Origin: Hymenolepis diminuta
Lineage: Eukaryota > Platyhelminthes > Cestoda > Cyclophyllidea > Hymenolepididae
NCBI GenBank assembly: GCA_900708905.1
Contig: CAADRB010000028.1
Coordinates: 310,001-374,000, forward strand
Length of the DNA stretch: 64,000 bases
Reading direction: 5' to 3'
Part shown: positions 12,947-27,900 of the stretch, piece after piece
Position numbering within the stretch: position 1 is the stretch's first letter
How the letters are laid out: the number at the start of each line of letters is the position of its first letter
Program-made: the position numbers and the translations under genes
Notes under the pieces: model-generated
Told to the model about the DNA's origin: nothing
The model's input: the letters and a program-made list of their open reading frames with translations, nothing else
Databases searched by the model: none

Positions 12947-15900
12947 CTAAAAAGCGAAAAAAAATTTAATAAATACTGATAATTAGCAATTTGACTTTTT
13001 TTAACACCCAAATTTTGGAACAAGTTTGTACTGAACATCTGAACAGTCAGAGGATAAAATTAAAAGTCCCTTTAACAATACCCAGTACCGATATGTACTT
13101 TTGCTTAAATCCAAATTTCATGTTTCGATTTCTAGGGAGTTTTACTATGAAGGCAGAAAAATCGCTACTTAATTCAGTCTGAATTTGTTAAGCTTAATAA
13201 GACGGTGGTGGAATGACAATCTGAATATTTTGAAAATTGAAAAAACGGACATTTCAATATTTTGTTTAAAATATCAAATTAAGATACCAGAAATATTTCT
13301 CTGTTTAAACAAGAGGAGAGTATTGCTTTTATGATTGGAATATATCAGAAATTGATAATACTTATTGAATGGGCGAATGGCAAATGAGTTATGCAATCAG
13401 AAAAGATCCCACATTCTAGACATAAGCTAGGAGATCATTCAATAAGCTAAACCTATACTGATTAAAGTAAGTACCTCTGTTTATCTAAGTTTGGAAAGTA
13501 TTTTCGCACATCAAAGGCAAAGAACTTAAATTACACCACTATTCCAACTGGAAATACTAATTTAGAAGACGTTTATTCTTTCTGAGTTAGGTTCATTCTA
13601 ATCAGACAACGAAGTTAACCTATAACATTAACAAATATGCAACTGGCATGAGGTCTTCTAAACTAAGTGTATCTTACACTTGTATTATTAGAGTTCTCTG
13701 TCAGTTCTCTATCTATTCTTTTTAAAACGCCCTTGCTAATCTCACCTACTTAGTCATAGGTGTGAAAAATCAAAGCAAACTGTGTAGCAAGATCTGAATA
13801 TTGAGGACATAAATTCACCCAGGAACCCAGGATTAAATCAGGAAAATTAAGCTTCGGAGCATTTAGATACCATAAAGTGAGTTATATCTCTTGTGAGAAA
13901 GCGGACGACTTAATGTTTCCAAAATTTAAATAAAGTTAGACTCACCCTAACATTCTTACCCAAGTTCAACATCCCTCCTTCATACCACGATTCATTAATT
14001 GATTAGTACAAAGTCTAAAAGAATCAAATCTACTTAAGGATTTTAATTATCCAACTTTATTTTCCATTTTTACATCCTTTCTCCTTTACACCGAAAAGGG
14101 ATATTTTCCAACTCATTTTGTTTAGTTGGAACCTTATTTGCCTGTTAGTATTTGCAACATTAAAATCATCAGAGAAAATTCCATAAATCATCCAGCACCA
14201 TAAAAGAATTTTAAATAGCACTTCATTCATTTCAAACGCCATTTGTAACCTAACAAACGTTGATCCGTCATTTGACAACTCTGTGTACTTTTCTGTATAA
14301 TGACCACATTTCTGTTTTCAAAGGTGGGAACTGAGAGAAAAATGATAAGTAGACATGAGTGAGACAAATGCATGTGGATTTTTCATCCGCTCTCTCTTCT
14401 ACTTTTTCTTTCATCAGTTTATAGAAGCCTATTCAAATTTCCTTAAAAATATCTTTTCACCAAGTATTAATACGATTTTCTCCAGAGTTCTTTTCACAAG
14501 AGAAAAGAAAGTTACCGCTTAATTAAAGCTATTAATTGAAGTTTAAAGTAGATGAATAATAAATATCTGGCACTTTTGAGGCAGCGATTTTCATTGGCAA
14601 ATTTTTATGCCCCTTTTATCCCACTACCAGAATTGTACTACTATGCTTTCCTATACCCATTTTTAAATGCCTTTCCTGCCGTGTAGATCGATTTCGATAA
14701 GGTTTAAGTGAAAATTTAACCGTTGGTTTACTCGTAGCTAAAAATCGTGTTTCTTCCATGCACACATAGGAAATAGTAACGGATTAAAACAAATTTTTAG
14801 TCTGTTATTGCGTGATTCCGTGCCATATCTAGAGCAATTATTTAAAATATTATTCAAAACTCTGTCTAAATACCTCCCTAAATCCATACCCTCTTATCTC
14901 TAAATTTCCTTAACCAATTGGCATGTCATCTAAGATAGTATGAACGCGATAATATGTAACTTAATAATTAAGTGGAGAAAACTTGCTTAATCACCTTCTC
15001 ATAAAATAATACAAAAATTCCGGCAGCAATATCAACCATTATTTACATCCATCTGGGCAAAAATATTACATTTTCTCGGACTGCATTTATCCCAAAAAGT
15101 CATATCAAAGTTCTGAGAAATAGGTAAAAATATGTTCAAGAATGTTACAAGCTCCGAACGCACAAGACCTTTCTCTAGAAGAAATACCCAAACGATGAAA
15201 ACAAAGAGGAAGAATATGTGGTTGATACATTTTTTCGATTAATAAATAATATTAAAGTCGCAATTGAGGCAGACAAATGCTTGTGCGCGGACGATCAACT
15301 AGACACATACTAAGTGATGAAATATCAGCCTTTAAGGAATATACTTTATTATGCTATCTCTTGTTCAATCTCACACTTATGATGTACTTTTCTTACCAAC
15401 CCAACATTAAATCAGCTTTCAAAACTATTTTTGGTCGTGTGGATTACAATTCTAATTCATTAATTATCGTTTTTGAAAGATTATCATCAATACGTATAAT
15501 AATAAAATTTTTCCCTGCTCCAATGATGAAATAGAATGGATTAGATACATCGCTCATGTTAACAAACCTAGTCTGCTGGGCCCCCGAGCTTCCAAATACC
15601 TTAGATCCATAGCATTAAGCCGCTATTATCACAATATGAAATAGAGTTTGTTTCGAGAACTTTCTTGCTTGGGAACCTCTTCAAAACTGGGTTCGCCTCA
15701 GTTGATGATATCTAAGAAAGATAGCTTGTCCTTAGGACATTATAACAGCCCCTTATTCAGTAAAGTTCAATCAGGTATTATCTCTTTGGAAAGTTAGAAT
15801 TTGGAAACACTTTACAGCTTTTAGAGCGACAAGAGCTTAGAGAGCAATAGGAATAGGTTAATTAAACAGAGACTTTTGGAAACATAGAATTGATTATAGA

Positions 15901-18900
15901 AGCGGCATTAAAATTGTCGAGATGGGATACAAAATTCCCACTTACTTCTCTTCTGATTAATTACATTCAGAACCAGCAGTGACAGCGTTATAAAAAAGGG
16001 CTATCTTCGCAGTGAATTATCCTCATCACTTTTATAGAGGTCACATGAATTATGGCATGGAGAAAAGGCCTTACCTTATCTCAATCATCTGGTTTTGATA
16101 AAATCTTCACCTTTTATTTAGATGCATGCATCAAAGAAACCACCGACATTTATTGCTCCTTCTTGTGAAATACACCCGTGTTGACCAGTAAGTAAGTAAT
16201 TGGAAACTTTAATTACTTCGTGTCCATTATGGTATTCTATCCTTCTTTGCATTTTGCTATACCAACCGCAAACAAAGGGTGGATGCTCATAAACTGAGAG
16301 AAGGGAAAAGCAGACTAACCTTCTGTACTCTCTGAGGTGTCAAAATTACCGAGGACAGGAGTCATCCGACTGTCAGAATGATCGATTTTAAACCGACAGC
16401 GTTTCTGTGTTTCACCTCTTGGCACTTCCACAGTGTCATTGAAAGTTGTCACTTGTGGTGGGGATTCAATATCAACGATATTTGAAGTGCTTTTAACAAG
16501 GGTTGCACATCCACCTCCTGATGAATTAATTCGTCTGGGAGATTGATGATAAACTTCCGTATGATATTTTAGTTGACCATAGGGGTATTCGATCTCATAG
16601 AGTTCAGGGTTTAGAGTCATATAGCATCTCCCGGAAGCGTCTGCTGTATTTTTACTGCCTACGGTGGTAACAGCTGTGGCATTGTTTGGGAGAGTTGAAC
16701 ACATTTGTCTGACATAACGAGGACTTGAGTTTCCAGGAAGAGTTTTAGTAGTATAAACAACTGGACCTGTTGGACTGGGATCGGAATTATGACTAGTTCG
16801 TTGGAAAGATGTTGTTGATAAGGATGGATGATGAGAAACAATAAGGGCAGGGGAGAATCGATCAAAAATTCCGTCAGTTGATTTTAATGTTGAATCAGCT
16901 GCTACAAGGTGACCTTTGCAAAACGGAAACAAAAATCATATTGTCACAAATGAATTGTATGTAGAGGTAGTTAAGATAAACATTCCCCTACAAGTTATGA
17001 ATAACTCTTGCGCAATTGCTTGTGTAAACTTAGTGAGGTCACTTCCATCTTGTTTAAATAAAAAGCAGGCTTGTAGAAATGCTTTCCCAATTTCACACTT
17101 ATAGTCTGAAAGAATTTTCTTATGGGCATAACAAATTTGCGGAGAGGGTATGATCTAGATCAAAATCCATTTTAATGATTTCATTTGGCTTGCTTAGGAT
17201 TGGACTTAACTTCTCGCTACGACGATACCTTATCAAATGTCCTTAATCTGAAGTTACCAACGTAAGGAGCGAGAAGTTAAATATTTTTCAAAATTAAGCT
17301 GACATAATTTATGATTGCTTCATTGCAACCAAAATCATCTACACATTCCGTTTTAGAGAATTTCATTCGTTTCATTTTCAAAATTGCGCTATTTACTTTT
17401 ATACTATCTAAAACAAGATAATTGGTGTTCAAGCTATGTTTTAATAATTAGATTAATGGGTAACAAGCCCTTAAAAAGGGTGTTTAGAATGTACACGTAT
17501 AATTAGAAAGGACTAAAAGTGCTACTTTGGCGGCACAGCTAGGGAAGAAATGGAGCTAAAAAATGTATTGGTATGATATTCATGTTAATAAAATGATGGG
17601 TGGTACAAATCCTAAAAAGCTCCAATTAGCCTCGTTATTTCCTTACATAATAGCATTCACGCTATTTACAAAAGAAATATTGATAAACGTAATGGTTTAT
17701 ATTAAAATATCTTACCAGTTGCAGTGTAATGTGATTGTCCATCAAAAGTCCCCGTTCCAGACTTTGATGATTCCATAGTGAACCCTGATTTCGCACTCGA
17801 ATCCTGTGATGGTGGAATCCAGACATGTGGTTTTACCTGAGCTACTCGGACTATCCCAACTCCTCCTCCAGCTCCCATATCACCTTGTCCTTCCAATCCA
17901 TTCTCCCTTGCTGAATGGATCTGCCTACATCTCAGCATCACAATGGCAATTATGAAAATAACTGACACAAGAAGTATGATAATAATCATTACGACCATCA
18001 CAAGAAGGTCTCGATCAACAAAGCCATTTTGTTGTTTGAAATGACTATTTGTGAGATGTTGGTTCTTTCCACCTACTCGACTGCCATCATGAGGCTGGTT
18101 GAGATTATCATCAGATTGAACAATTATTCGAAGAAGGGAGGTATTGCTCTTCTGTGGCTCTCCGTTATCGGAAGCCTTTAGAGATAGTGCGAAAGAAGTC
18201 GGAGTGTTCTGTCCATTCGTTCCATTTCCATCAGTATTTATTTCGAATTGTTTGGCCAGATACAAAGTGCCCGAGAGACTGTCCAAATCAAAATACTTTT
18301 GACTATTTCCACGGATTACTTCATATTCGACCTGTCCATTAGGTCCTACATCAGGATCCACAGCTTCCAGTCTTGCAATTACCATCCCAATTGTAGAATG
18401 AACGGAGATATTAATGCTAGCAGCTTGTGGACCAGGAGGTGGGAATATCCACTGAGGTCCGTTGTCGTTAATATCCTCTACGCGAATGACAACAGTTGCA
18501 AATGCGGACAGGGATGGTTCTCCACTATCCGTAGCCACAACAGAGAAGGTCAGCATTGGTACCTGCTCTCGATCTATCGGAACTGAATTGGTGTAGATTT
18601 CACCAGAAGGGGTGATTGAAAACAGCCGACTAGTTCGAAATCCCTCAAGACCAGAATTACCCTCATCACTGATTTGATAACGTACGCGATTGTTCTTTCC
18701 ATCTGCGTCTCGATCTGAAGCGTGAACTTTTCCGACCTAAAATATAAGACAAACCTTATTAAATATTTGAACCAAACAGATAGCTGACTACGTATACAAG
18801 CTGAGGTTTAATCTAATATAAGAAACAGATTCCGAATAATTATAGTAATAAACGCCTAATTATTCCAAAATTCCTCCATACGGGGTATTTTATAAAGGAA

Positions 18901-21900
18901 TTATTATGCTTTTGATAAAAGTATCACAGTTTGCACTTATAAATAGTAGTGAACAATGCCAGATAAACCACATATGAATTCTTAACTACAATATTTAGCT
19001 ATCTTCAGTTTATTTTGATTTTCGTAGCTAAATTATATGATAATTTAATTTTGACTGAAATTGCATTAGCTTTATTGTGGAACACCAAAGTGTCAACTGG
19101 AATGAACTGCCGATATTGTAGAATTCAATTTGAGCCATATTGTAGCTAAGTGATAATATAACTCATTTAAAGGAACTGGGCTTAATTTCATCATAGATGA
19201 TTAAATTAAAGTTGAATAGTAGGAGATTTAATGTAATTAAATGTATTATTTAAATAAGTTCTAGACACTCTAATTCGCCGATTCAACTGGATGGTACGAT
19301 GATAAAATAAAAAATCTTGTACACATGACCTTTAAATAATTCCAAACACAGTAATTTCATATTACCTTCACATAAATGATTAATAGAGACTTTTCATATG
19401 TTTGGGAAATAGGTATTAATTTTATGTCATTTGTATTTAGAAATAGAGGAAAGGAAATTTCGAATGCTACTATTATAATTTATACCATTGATAATACGTC
19501 TTGTTGAAGAATTTATAAAGGAACGGATATGTAATTGAATTACAAAACTTCTCACTTGGTTAATGGAATATTAAACCCGACAGTAGTAGACAGATACAGA
19601 TAAGAGAGATTAAGAAGCCAAAATTGTTGTCTTCTTAACTGACGAGTGAGTAGATTCGAAGTGCATTTCGATGCGACTTTAATTGATTTGGTTTATTTGA
19701 TTGTGATAGGACCAAGATTTCATTTGATATTCAAGTAGTGATGCCTCAACCAGTTAGTTCGTAAGAAATTTAAGCATTTTATTAAGTTCATTATATGTAT
19801 AGTTAGAAACTGAGATAAATAGGCTTTCTTCAATAACTTCTTAAATTAAAACCGAAGAAATGAAAGTGGTCAGTTTTTAATCCCAGTGTAAAAATTATTA
19901 GAACGTTGCAGCTGAAATTAGCAGCCATATATAATGAGAGGCAAAATCATGAAATTTTCGATTTCAGAAGTTCTCGCAACGAAGTCTCTCGTTTATTTCC
20001 ATTTCCACTCACAGAAAGAATCTAATCCTGATGTTAATCTGTGGATTAAATTATATCTCAAAATGACAGGAAAAGATTTACTACCTTAAAAGTCAAGACC
20101 AACGCTTCAAATCAGTGATGTTTAAAGAATGGAGAATTCTTAGAGCACATCCTAAATTGTTTTTAAATTAGTGCAGCCCGAAGCAACAATATGAACATAT
20201 TAATACCGATTTTTGCTTAAATGTAAAGAAATTTCTTGTTTGTACTTTATTCCTTTCCGTTTTGTTGCCAAAGCCGCTTTCGGCAGTTGCTCGATTGCTT
20301 GTAATTTTGGGATTCTCGACTTTGATTCTTCTTTTGTAGGGATGTTGCTGACGTAATAATAAAGAGAATTATAATATTATTTCGCCATAATATTTCAAAA
20401 ATTCTTATAAAACGCGAGAAACGCAGTTATTTACTGAAACAAAGTGCATTCCTTCGTATTAAAATACATGATTTGTCAACTAATTAAGTTATGGTTTAAG
20501 AGTTGTATGTTAAGTATAAAAACGTCCACAAGACAAGTTAGCAAAATTTTGAAAATTGATTTTAGGTATGGAAATCAAGGGAAAAGTGATTTATTTTTTA
20601 TTTTATCTTATAAATCTCACTTTATTGAACTTTCAGCTAATGTTTAAGAGATTCTCCTTCATTAATATGAAAATGAATAACTTATTATTGGCTATAACAT
20701 ATGACTGGTTGCACTGAAAAAGTATTCAGACTTTAAGTTAAAATGCAGGCTATAGTTAAAGTCTTTTCTTTTTAAATTACCGACACTTAGCTGAATAAGT
20801 ATGATATTACGATTGATTTGTCTATTTTATTAAAATCAAAAATCTTGAAATATCATTAGACGCAAATCATACTTTTCCTAGAGAAAAGATAGGCCTAGAA
20901 CCTTTATATTTTCAGCCAAGTCATTTTTATATAACGGTCATTGTTTTTAATTGAAGTGCTTGATTTTTGGATCCTTGAAATGTTATCAACCAAGTAATAA
21001 CAGGTGACATTTCGATGCATCTTTTAAATATAAAATTCATATTTGTTAAAAAAAATGGAGGTCGTTTTGTAAAGAAAAAGGAGAAAAATGAATTAAAGGG
21101 AAAATACTGACCATCATAATCAAATGACTGATCAACTATCACAGAAAATTGCGGACAAGAATTTGCTCAGCAATCCTAGTAACGAATCATGAAATTTGAA
21201 TTTTGGTACTTGAACAGTGCATTAGACTAACATTGTCAAAACTGAATGCAAGTATCAAATGATTCTTTCACCTCATTTTCAATATCTTTACGATGCCCTC
21301 CTACTTATTTTCTATTGGATATACCAGTACCGGATTCCACAATGAATATTACAAAATTTTTCTACTTCGCTCTGAATTATAACATAATAATGCTGTATTA
21401 TATATGAAGTAAAACCTTATAACTCTAATTTAAAATATTTGAAACGCAAAATAAAAATTTATGGTGTTTTACCATATCGATTTGAAAATTCAATTTTAAG
21501 AGCTTATTAATAACAAATGAATGAACTAGTTTATTCACACTGAACCCAATTGCTTTCCTTATTCAAAGTGGTTCACTGCTTTGAAAAAGGGAAACAATTA
21601 ACCCGAATGAATGTTATTAATAAACAATAAAGCGAAACTTTAGAATATTGACGAACAACAAGTAATTGAATTCAAGCTGGTTTCTGAATGAAATAAATAT
21701 GTACAACCTTTAAAGTTACAATTAGTAATTTTATCCACCAAATGCTGATTTTAGAGTGACGTTTGATTTTTTTAAATTTTAAAGGTGTTGTAAATCTTGT
21801 AGGATTCGTTGTAGTGATTGTCAATACTTGATATCCAACCACATGCAAATAATAAATTTTATTCTATTCTATTTATTTTTGTTAAATTTATTCTAAAAAG

Positions 21901-24900
21901 TTTTCACTAGTTAGACTGAATTAGAGGATCTTTCTGAAACCAAATAATAACCCGAAACAAAACCGCATATACGTTTTCGCTAAAATCCCCTTAATCTACT
22001 TTGATAAAAATGATAAATGAAAATCCTGGTAACAATAACAAAATACCGACGAACAAGTTTTTGACCGTATACCAGTTTTACAGTTAAAAGAGAAAAAACG
22101 GGCGTGATTTCGAAAAAAATGAATTTTTTAACCGAAATGTGATGATGAACATTTGGAACAATTCCTAAATAAAAAAGAGAGGAGAAGTATAATTTGTGTT
22201 ATCACTGAGACAAGTCTGATGAGAAGAGAAAGCAAATATTTTTCCCCAACGTTATCTTGCTGATTGAATTACTTCCGTCTGCTAGCAGTGGGGTAGGAGG
22301 AAATAAGTGCAGAGATCTTTTTCAGCAAGGTTTAAGAAATTGCGAACTTTCGGCAAGTAGACAGGAGAGATTGAACAGCTATTCAAGAAATCTGCGTACT
22401 TTCTTGAGAACAGGGCAAAATTTAACTCAAATCTCTGAACGTCAAGAAGAGTTGCCTTTTATTTTAAAATTATTCAAAACTCTTTCTATTCTATTGAGAA
22501 ATTGAACCGAATTGCAAGATTCTAGATTATAGTACACTTTAGATAGTTTCAGATGGCAGGAGAACAGCAACCCCTTCTAAATGAAAGTTTCACTGTTCGT
22601 TATCTTCTCAGTTAAAAGAATAACTTCTAAGAACTAAAAATCATATTGAAATAAATACATTAAGATTATCAGTGCATAAGTAGACTTAAAAACACCGCGG
22701 CCAAACAATTTGAATGCTTCATATATGTAAATTTATTGTTTAAATCTTATTCATCAAAATTTGTCTAACACAAACTGACTTTTCCAATATTAATAATAAT
22801 TAAATTATAAATATTTTTGTCCAAATATACTTGCTGCCATTCTAACTATGTATAATTAATCTTTGTGTTTTGGACAATAATTATATGTTTATTATTATAC
22901 GTAAATAATACACCAGTTTTCTGATCAAGGCAATGGAAATATTTAGCTAAAATATGTGCAATTATGTTATGCAACTTTAAGTTACCACATTACAGTAAAA
23001 TCTTGGATTTACTATTAGCCATGAATAGTGGGAATTATTTCTTTTAATCTTACATAAATTCGCAAAATTGTTCATTCATTTTTCATTTCGGAATGAAGTG
23101 AAAACCGGCATGCACACATATCCACGCATTCATTCACACCTAAGTCACGCAATTTAAATCCTCTCAGGCAGCAGGCGTCTCATTATTTTTCCCCTTCAGA
23201 TAATTTATATCTCCTTATTTAAAAACTTGAGAGAGTGAGAGCTTTAGAGTACACTCTCTACTTGCCAGTCACAGTTGGTCAACTGGTCAGAAATTATACT
23301 GCCAACTTCCGTCAAAGCAGGGCAATTAAGGTAGCGGGGGCGGCGCAAAAACCCATAATTCCACCGGAGCTCATCAATAAAACACGCGGAGTAATTGAAC
23401 GCTGCTATCACTGTTCTTACAATACGCAGAAGCCGCTGAATCACATTGATGTGTTAATAATGAAAGATCATACCCGATACCTATTATTCTCGGAGTCTCT
23501 TTGTGTTATTTGAGAGTGGCGGTAGCGGCGTACGAATACTGGTCTGAATTATTTACAGGTTTCCGCTCTAATTGCTTCGCCATCTAGGTCTGATGGCAAT
23601 AATGATGAATTATTCATGAATGCTTTGACTACTACTGCTGCTACTCATGTATGTGTATAGGTATAAATTTACTGGACACAATCTCCATCTCCAGTAGACA
23701 GCTATGTGCTTTCTTTTCTCGTGATATATTTATGCTTATGTATTCTAGTCTATCATTAAAAGACTCTTCTTTTTCTCTAAATATAATGAGCATTACCTTG
23801 ACGAGTGAATGGCAGTTCTAGGCATTTAATCGCTCCCTTTTGCATTCGTTCAGTCAGAAGAAAATAGGATAGATTTGTAATGGAAATAAAGGAATATCAT
23901 ATGAAAATAGTCTTAACTAATATTTCGATTTCTTGAACTTGAAAAATCGATGTTTAAAAATGAGCCCTATCGCAAATATCAGTTCATTTAGTACTAAGAG
24001 AAGACACTGTAAACAACTGTATATATTGTTTAACAATTCTAAAAAGGCAAACAACAAATAATTACCTCAAATAAAAAGTCACTAGTCCTTTAAATTTTCA
24101 AGAATGTGTAAAGTTACTCAACTACGAACGTGGTGAAGGATCATTACAGAAAATGGCTACATATAACGGTTGTGCGACTCTCAAGGTCCTAAAATTGAGT
24201 CCGTAGGGCTTTAGGAAACTGCAGGTCAAGAGTTATTGAGGATAAAACTGAAGCGATCATTTGTTATGGATAAACTTATTAAATATCTGGTTTTTAATAT
24301 AGGTGGTTTCTTATTAATCTGCTCGTACCGATGATTCATAGACCAGACTTTGGAATTTTGAAGACAGTCCTTTTAATACAAAATTGCACAAAATGGTCAA
24401 ATAAATGGTGGCATACCTTTAATGTCTGCACAAAATATTAGAAACAATCGTAAATTTGACCTAAATTAAAAATGCATCAAAAGGCATTTGTTTTCATAAA
24501 TTCAGTTGGTTTGTTCTTTACCAAGGACGACACGAAATCAGATAAAAGTACTTGTGAGTGGACGAAGTAATGTGCTGAATTTAAATTAGCAAATATTCCG
24601 TTTGAAACACACAATTTCAGCAGCATTTTGAGAGAAAATTTAAGTCCTTTAGCACTTACTGTTTTGCACAATCTGTCTGAAACAATCGTACGGATTCAGT
24701 TCAAAATAGATGCGAAAGAAAGACAACAGAAATGCCTCTTAGAAAACGCTAAATAATTGAACCGACTTTCCAATATTTCACACTTTATTCGATTTTCGGA
24801 ACAGAAATATAATTAGTTAAGCCACTTTCCGCCAAATGCAGTAATTTAAAACGACTAAAGGTCTATCAACAATTTTAACAACAAGCTGTTAAAAAATAAA

Positions 24901-27900
24901 TGAAAATTTGGAACTGAAGAATTAAACCACGGAAGTTCCTTACGAAACTGTAATTTTGACTCGGTTTCTAAAAAGTAAGCACTGATTAGCCACCTCCTCA
25001 TGGGGAATGGAAACGGAAAGAATACAAGTATCTAAAATATTAACCGAATAAACAAAAATCAAATATTAATTAAAACACGCAATTTATTTAATATCAACAT
25101 AAATTCAAATTCCGTTTCACAATCACGTGGAACAGGTGGAAAATACTTCCATCAAAATCCAAGAAAAGAAATATAATTCCTTATTTTAGATGAAAAGTAT
25201 CTCCCTACTACATGGATATCGCATTTACTTCGTTAAGGGGTGTAACGGAAACACTTTATCTTAGGGAAGCATCCCATACCCAAATACGAGAATAGGAAAT
25301 TGTGGTAACAATCCAGGAATCTTGTTCATCAAATTGGATATTTTCTGAAGGTTTTTTTGTATTAATGAAGTTATCCATCAGGTTAGTTAAATAATAATAA
25401 CAAACAAGTGCAGGAGTCCAATAAAGGTTTAAATTCCAACATTCTCTATGTTGGAAGGTCAGCGTGTAAATACTCAAGTAATAGATAACTCCGAGAGCCC
25501 ACTTAGAAAAGAATTTTTGGCGCTCTTCTTGGGTAAAGAAGTGACATAATGGAGCCCCCAAGTGTGAAATTTAAATTCTGCCATCTCCCCTTATTGGTAA
25601 GACTTAATCGGTAAGTTTGGCTTTTTCGCTCAGTGAGTATAATTGACAAGCATCGAATCCGTGAACTCTGATTTCTCAAACGATCATTTTGTGATTATAA
25701 CTAACTAGAAGAGTATGTCTCAGGCCTAAGTTCACATCATTGTTGTACAGTTAAGGTTCATTAGGTAAATTCGTATGTGTTCAAAATCAGCAGGAATGAA
25801 AACAATATTGATTAGGCCTGATCGGCGTAGAAACTGATGAGGACAAATTTTTTAAAGAGGTGATCATCATTTCTATGGATGGCATGAAAGTTAAACAAAG
25901 CTTTTCATTCGATGAAGGAACCAACACTTGAGGAAGTTATAGACTTATGATTGTGTGATATAAATTCGATTTTATCGAAATTACTTCACAAGATTAAGAA
26001 CAGGAAATCCAAAACCTGATCAGAAGTGCCATCAAAACGTTCTTTATTATGGTAATCAAATATGTCTTATATTGAATCAGAAAAAGAGAACCATATCAAC
26101 TAGGTTGTTAACTAGGTCGTATATAACAAAGATCTGTCCTATTCCCTTGTACATTTCTGCAGTTAAAATACTGAAGGATGAAAACAAGTGACCCCCAATC
26201 ATCTTATTCGCTTTGATGCAGAATATGCAGACAGGATTTCCATAACAAATGGTCAAATTTCGCCAAAAATGAATTAACACGAATTCTGGATTTAATGAAA
26301 GCTTTAAACAGGATTTTAGCAAAACTATGCGAAAAACGTATACATATCATTATATATATCCATCCATCCATCCCCTAAGGAGATAAAATGACATGGGGGG
26401 CACTTCGGATTATTTATGGCAAATTTAGTAGCAATGAAATATTCTCTGGATGCTGAGATAAGATGCAATGTATTTGCCAAACGGATATAAATCCTGGCCT
26501 GCTAGGGGAAATCTTTGTTATCTTGCAGTGAGTAGAAATATCAGAGAGATTTCTCCGTTTAAGTGATTGCTATTTATTTTATATTCTAAATGGCCATCAT
26601 TTATAAGAGGGCATAGGCCATTTCTCCCTAGTTTTGAATATGGGTAGATTATCAGACGAATTTGTAGTATACAAGGCCATTTTAACATATATGCATTTAT
26701 CAGTTCAAATTTACTTATTTTTGTTTATAACCAAGGTACGAGTTGAACAAAAAGACGCATTACTCTAAATGTTGTGTTTACTAAGGGAAGATGATAATGA
26801 ATTTGACGGTCTATTCCGCGAAAGGTAAAGATTTCTCTAGAATCAAAACTGTGTCAGTCCTGTCAGTCCTTAAGCTCTTTATGAATTTTGATAGAAGTGG
26901 GCGTTTAGGTTAGATAGAACCCGAATCTTAGGGGAGAAGATGAAACAAATTACTAAAGAGAAGAATTGTACTGCATAGTTCAAATACATTTAATAGTTGA
27001 TAGCAGCATATGCATAGAATTGTATAAGTTTAAAAGGTTTAATGGTTAAAGAGTGGTAATTGTAAATGGGATAGGAATAGATCTAGTCAACTTAAACCTC
27101 CGTTCTTCAATTAAATATTAACTCCGAGGTGATATCTAAGATGTTCAACTTCAAACAATAACACAATCTTAAAAAATGTCCATGAAAAAACAAACTTTTA
27201 GGAATTAAGATAGGAGCTGAGAGAGGAAGGAAATTCAGCGCTTCCCATGTTTTCTTTCGATAAGACTTGAGCAGCAGCACTTTGACATTTTTAACAGTGG
27301 CGAGAAAGCAATAATATACAGTACTAAATCCAGTAGAGTATGAAATGCTGGGCTAATCCGAGTCAGAAGAGTGAGTAGGTCGTTGATTTAGAAATTTATG
27401 AATTTATGCCATACTTGCAAACAATTCCGCAGGAAAATAGAACAATAACACCCAAGACTTAATTGGAACCGGTAACAAAGCTATAAAGATGAGTGGAAAA
27501 AAGAAATCTGCTGTGTAAAACCGCAGTTATCAGGAAGAAATTCTTTTCTGTGTTTGGAAGAAATGTGAGAACTTTCAAAACATTACTGGACGAAATGATC
27601 CACAAAATGGGATGCCTAGTAACTTCACAGATACCGAAACTGACCGTAGATGTGGCGGAGAAAAACTGAATGAATGCATTTAATGGCATGGACACTAGTA
27701 AAGAAGGGAAAACATTTCGCACCATTTGGAGTCTTTGTTTCCACCTATCTGTCTTGCTTACCAGGTGAAAATGAGTTCGAGTCTCCCTGTCCAAAAACTG
27801 TTGCAAATCGTCTGCTACATTTCATCTGTGACAACTAATTATTCACTCACGTTGGTCAGGCCTATTTTCTCAGTTAACGGCCAAATCTGTATATGCGGTT

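Noticed and set aside
16659..16865. 68-codon frame on the same strand as exon 3
   Set aside because: It is a shadow of the exon 3 coding frame.
22216..22223. CTGATGAG, the first core box of a hammerhead ribozyme (common in flatworm SINEs)
   Set aside because: The second core (GAAA after a paired stem II) and flanking helices I and III cannot be formed from the neighbouring bases. The same holds near 25833 and 2673.
25256..25561. 101-codon minus-strand frame in intron 1
   Set aside because: Rich in Trp, Tyr and Phe, without a recognisable motif. It lies in the middle of the intron and has no good acceptor and donor in phase.
27459..27806. 115-codon minus-strand frame in intron 1
   Set aside because: No family recognised. 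Composition is like its flanks, and splicing it into the gene would interrupt EC6, which is already continuous across the exon 1-exon 2 join.
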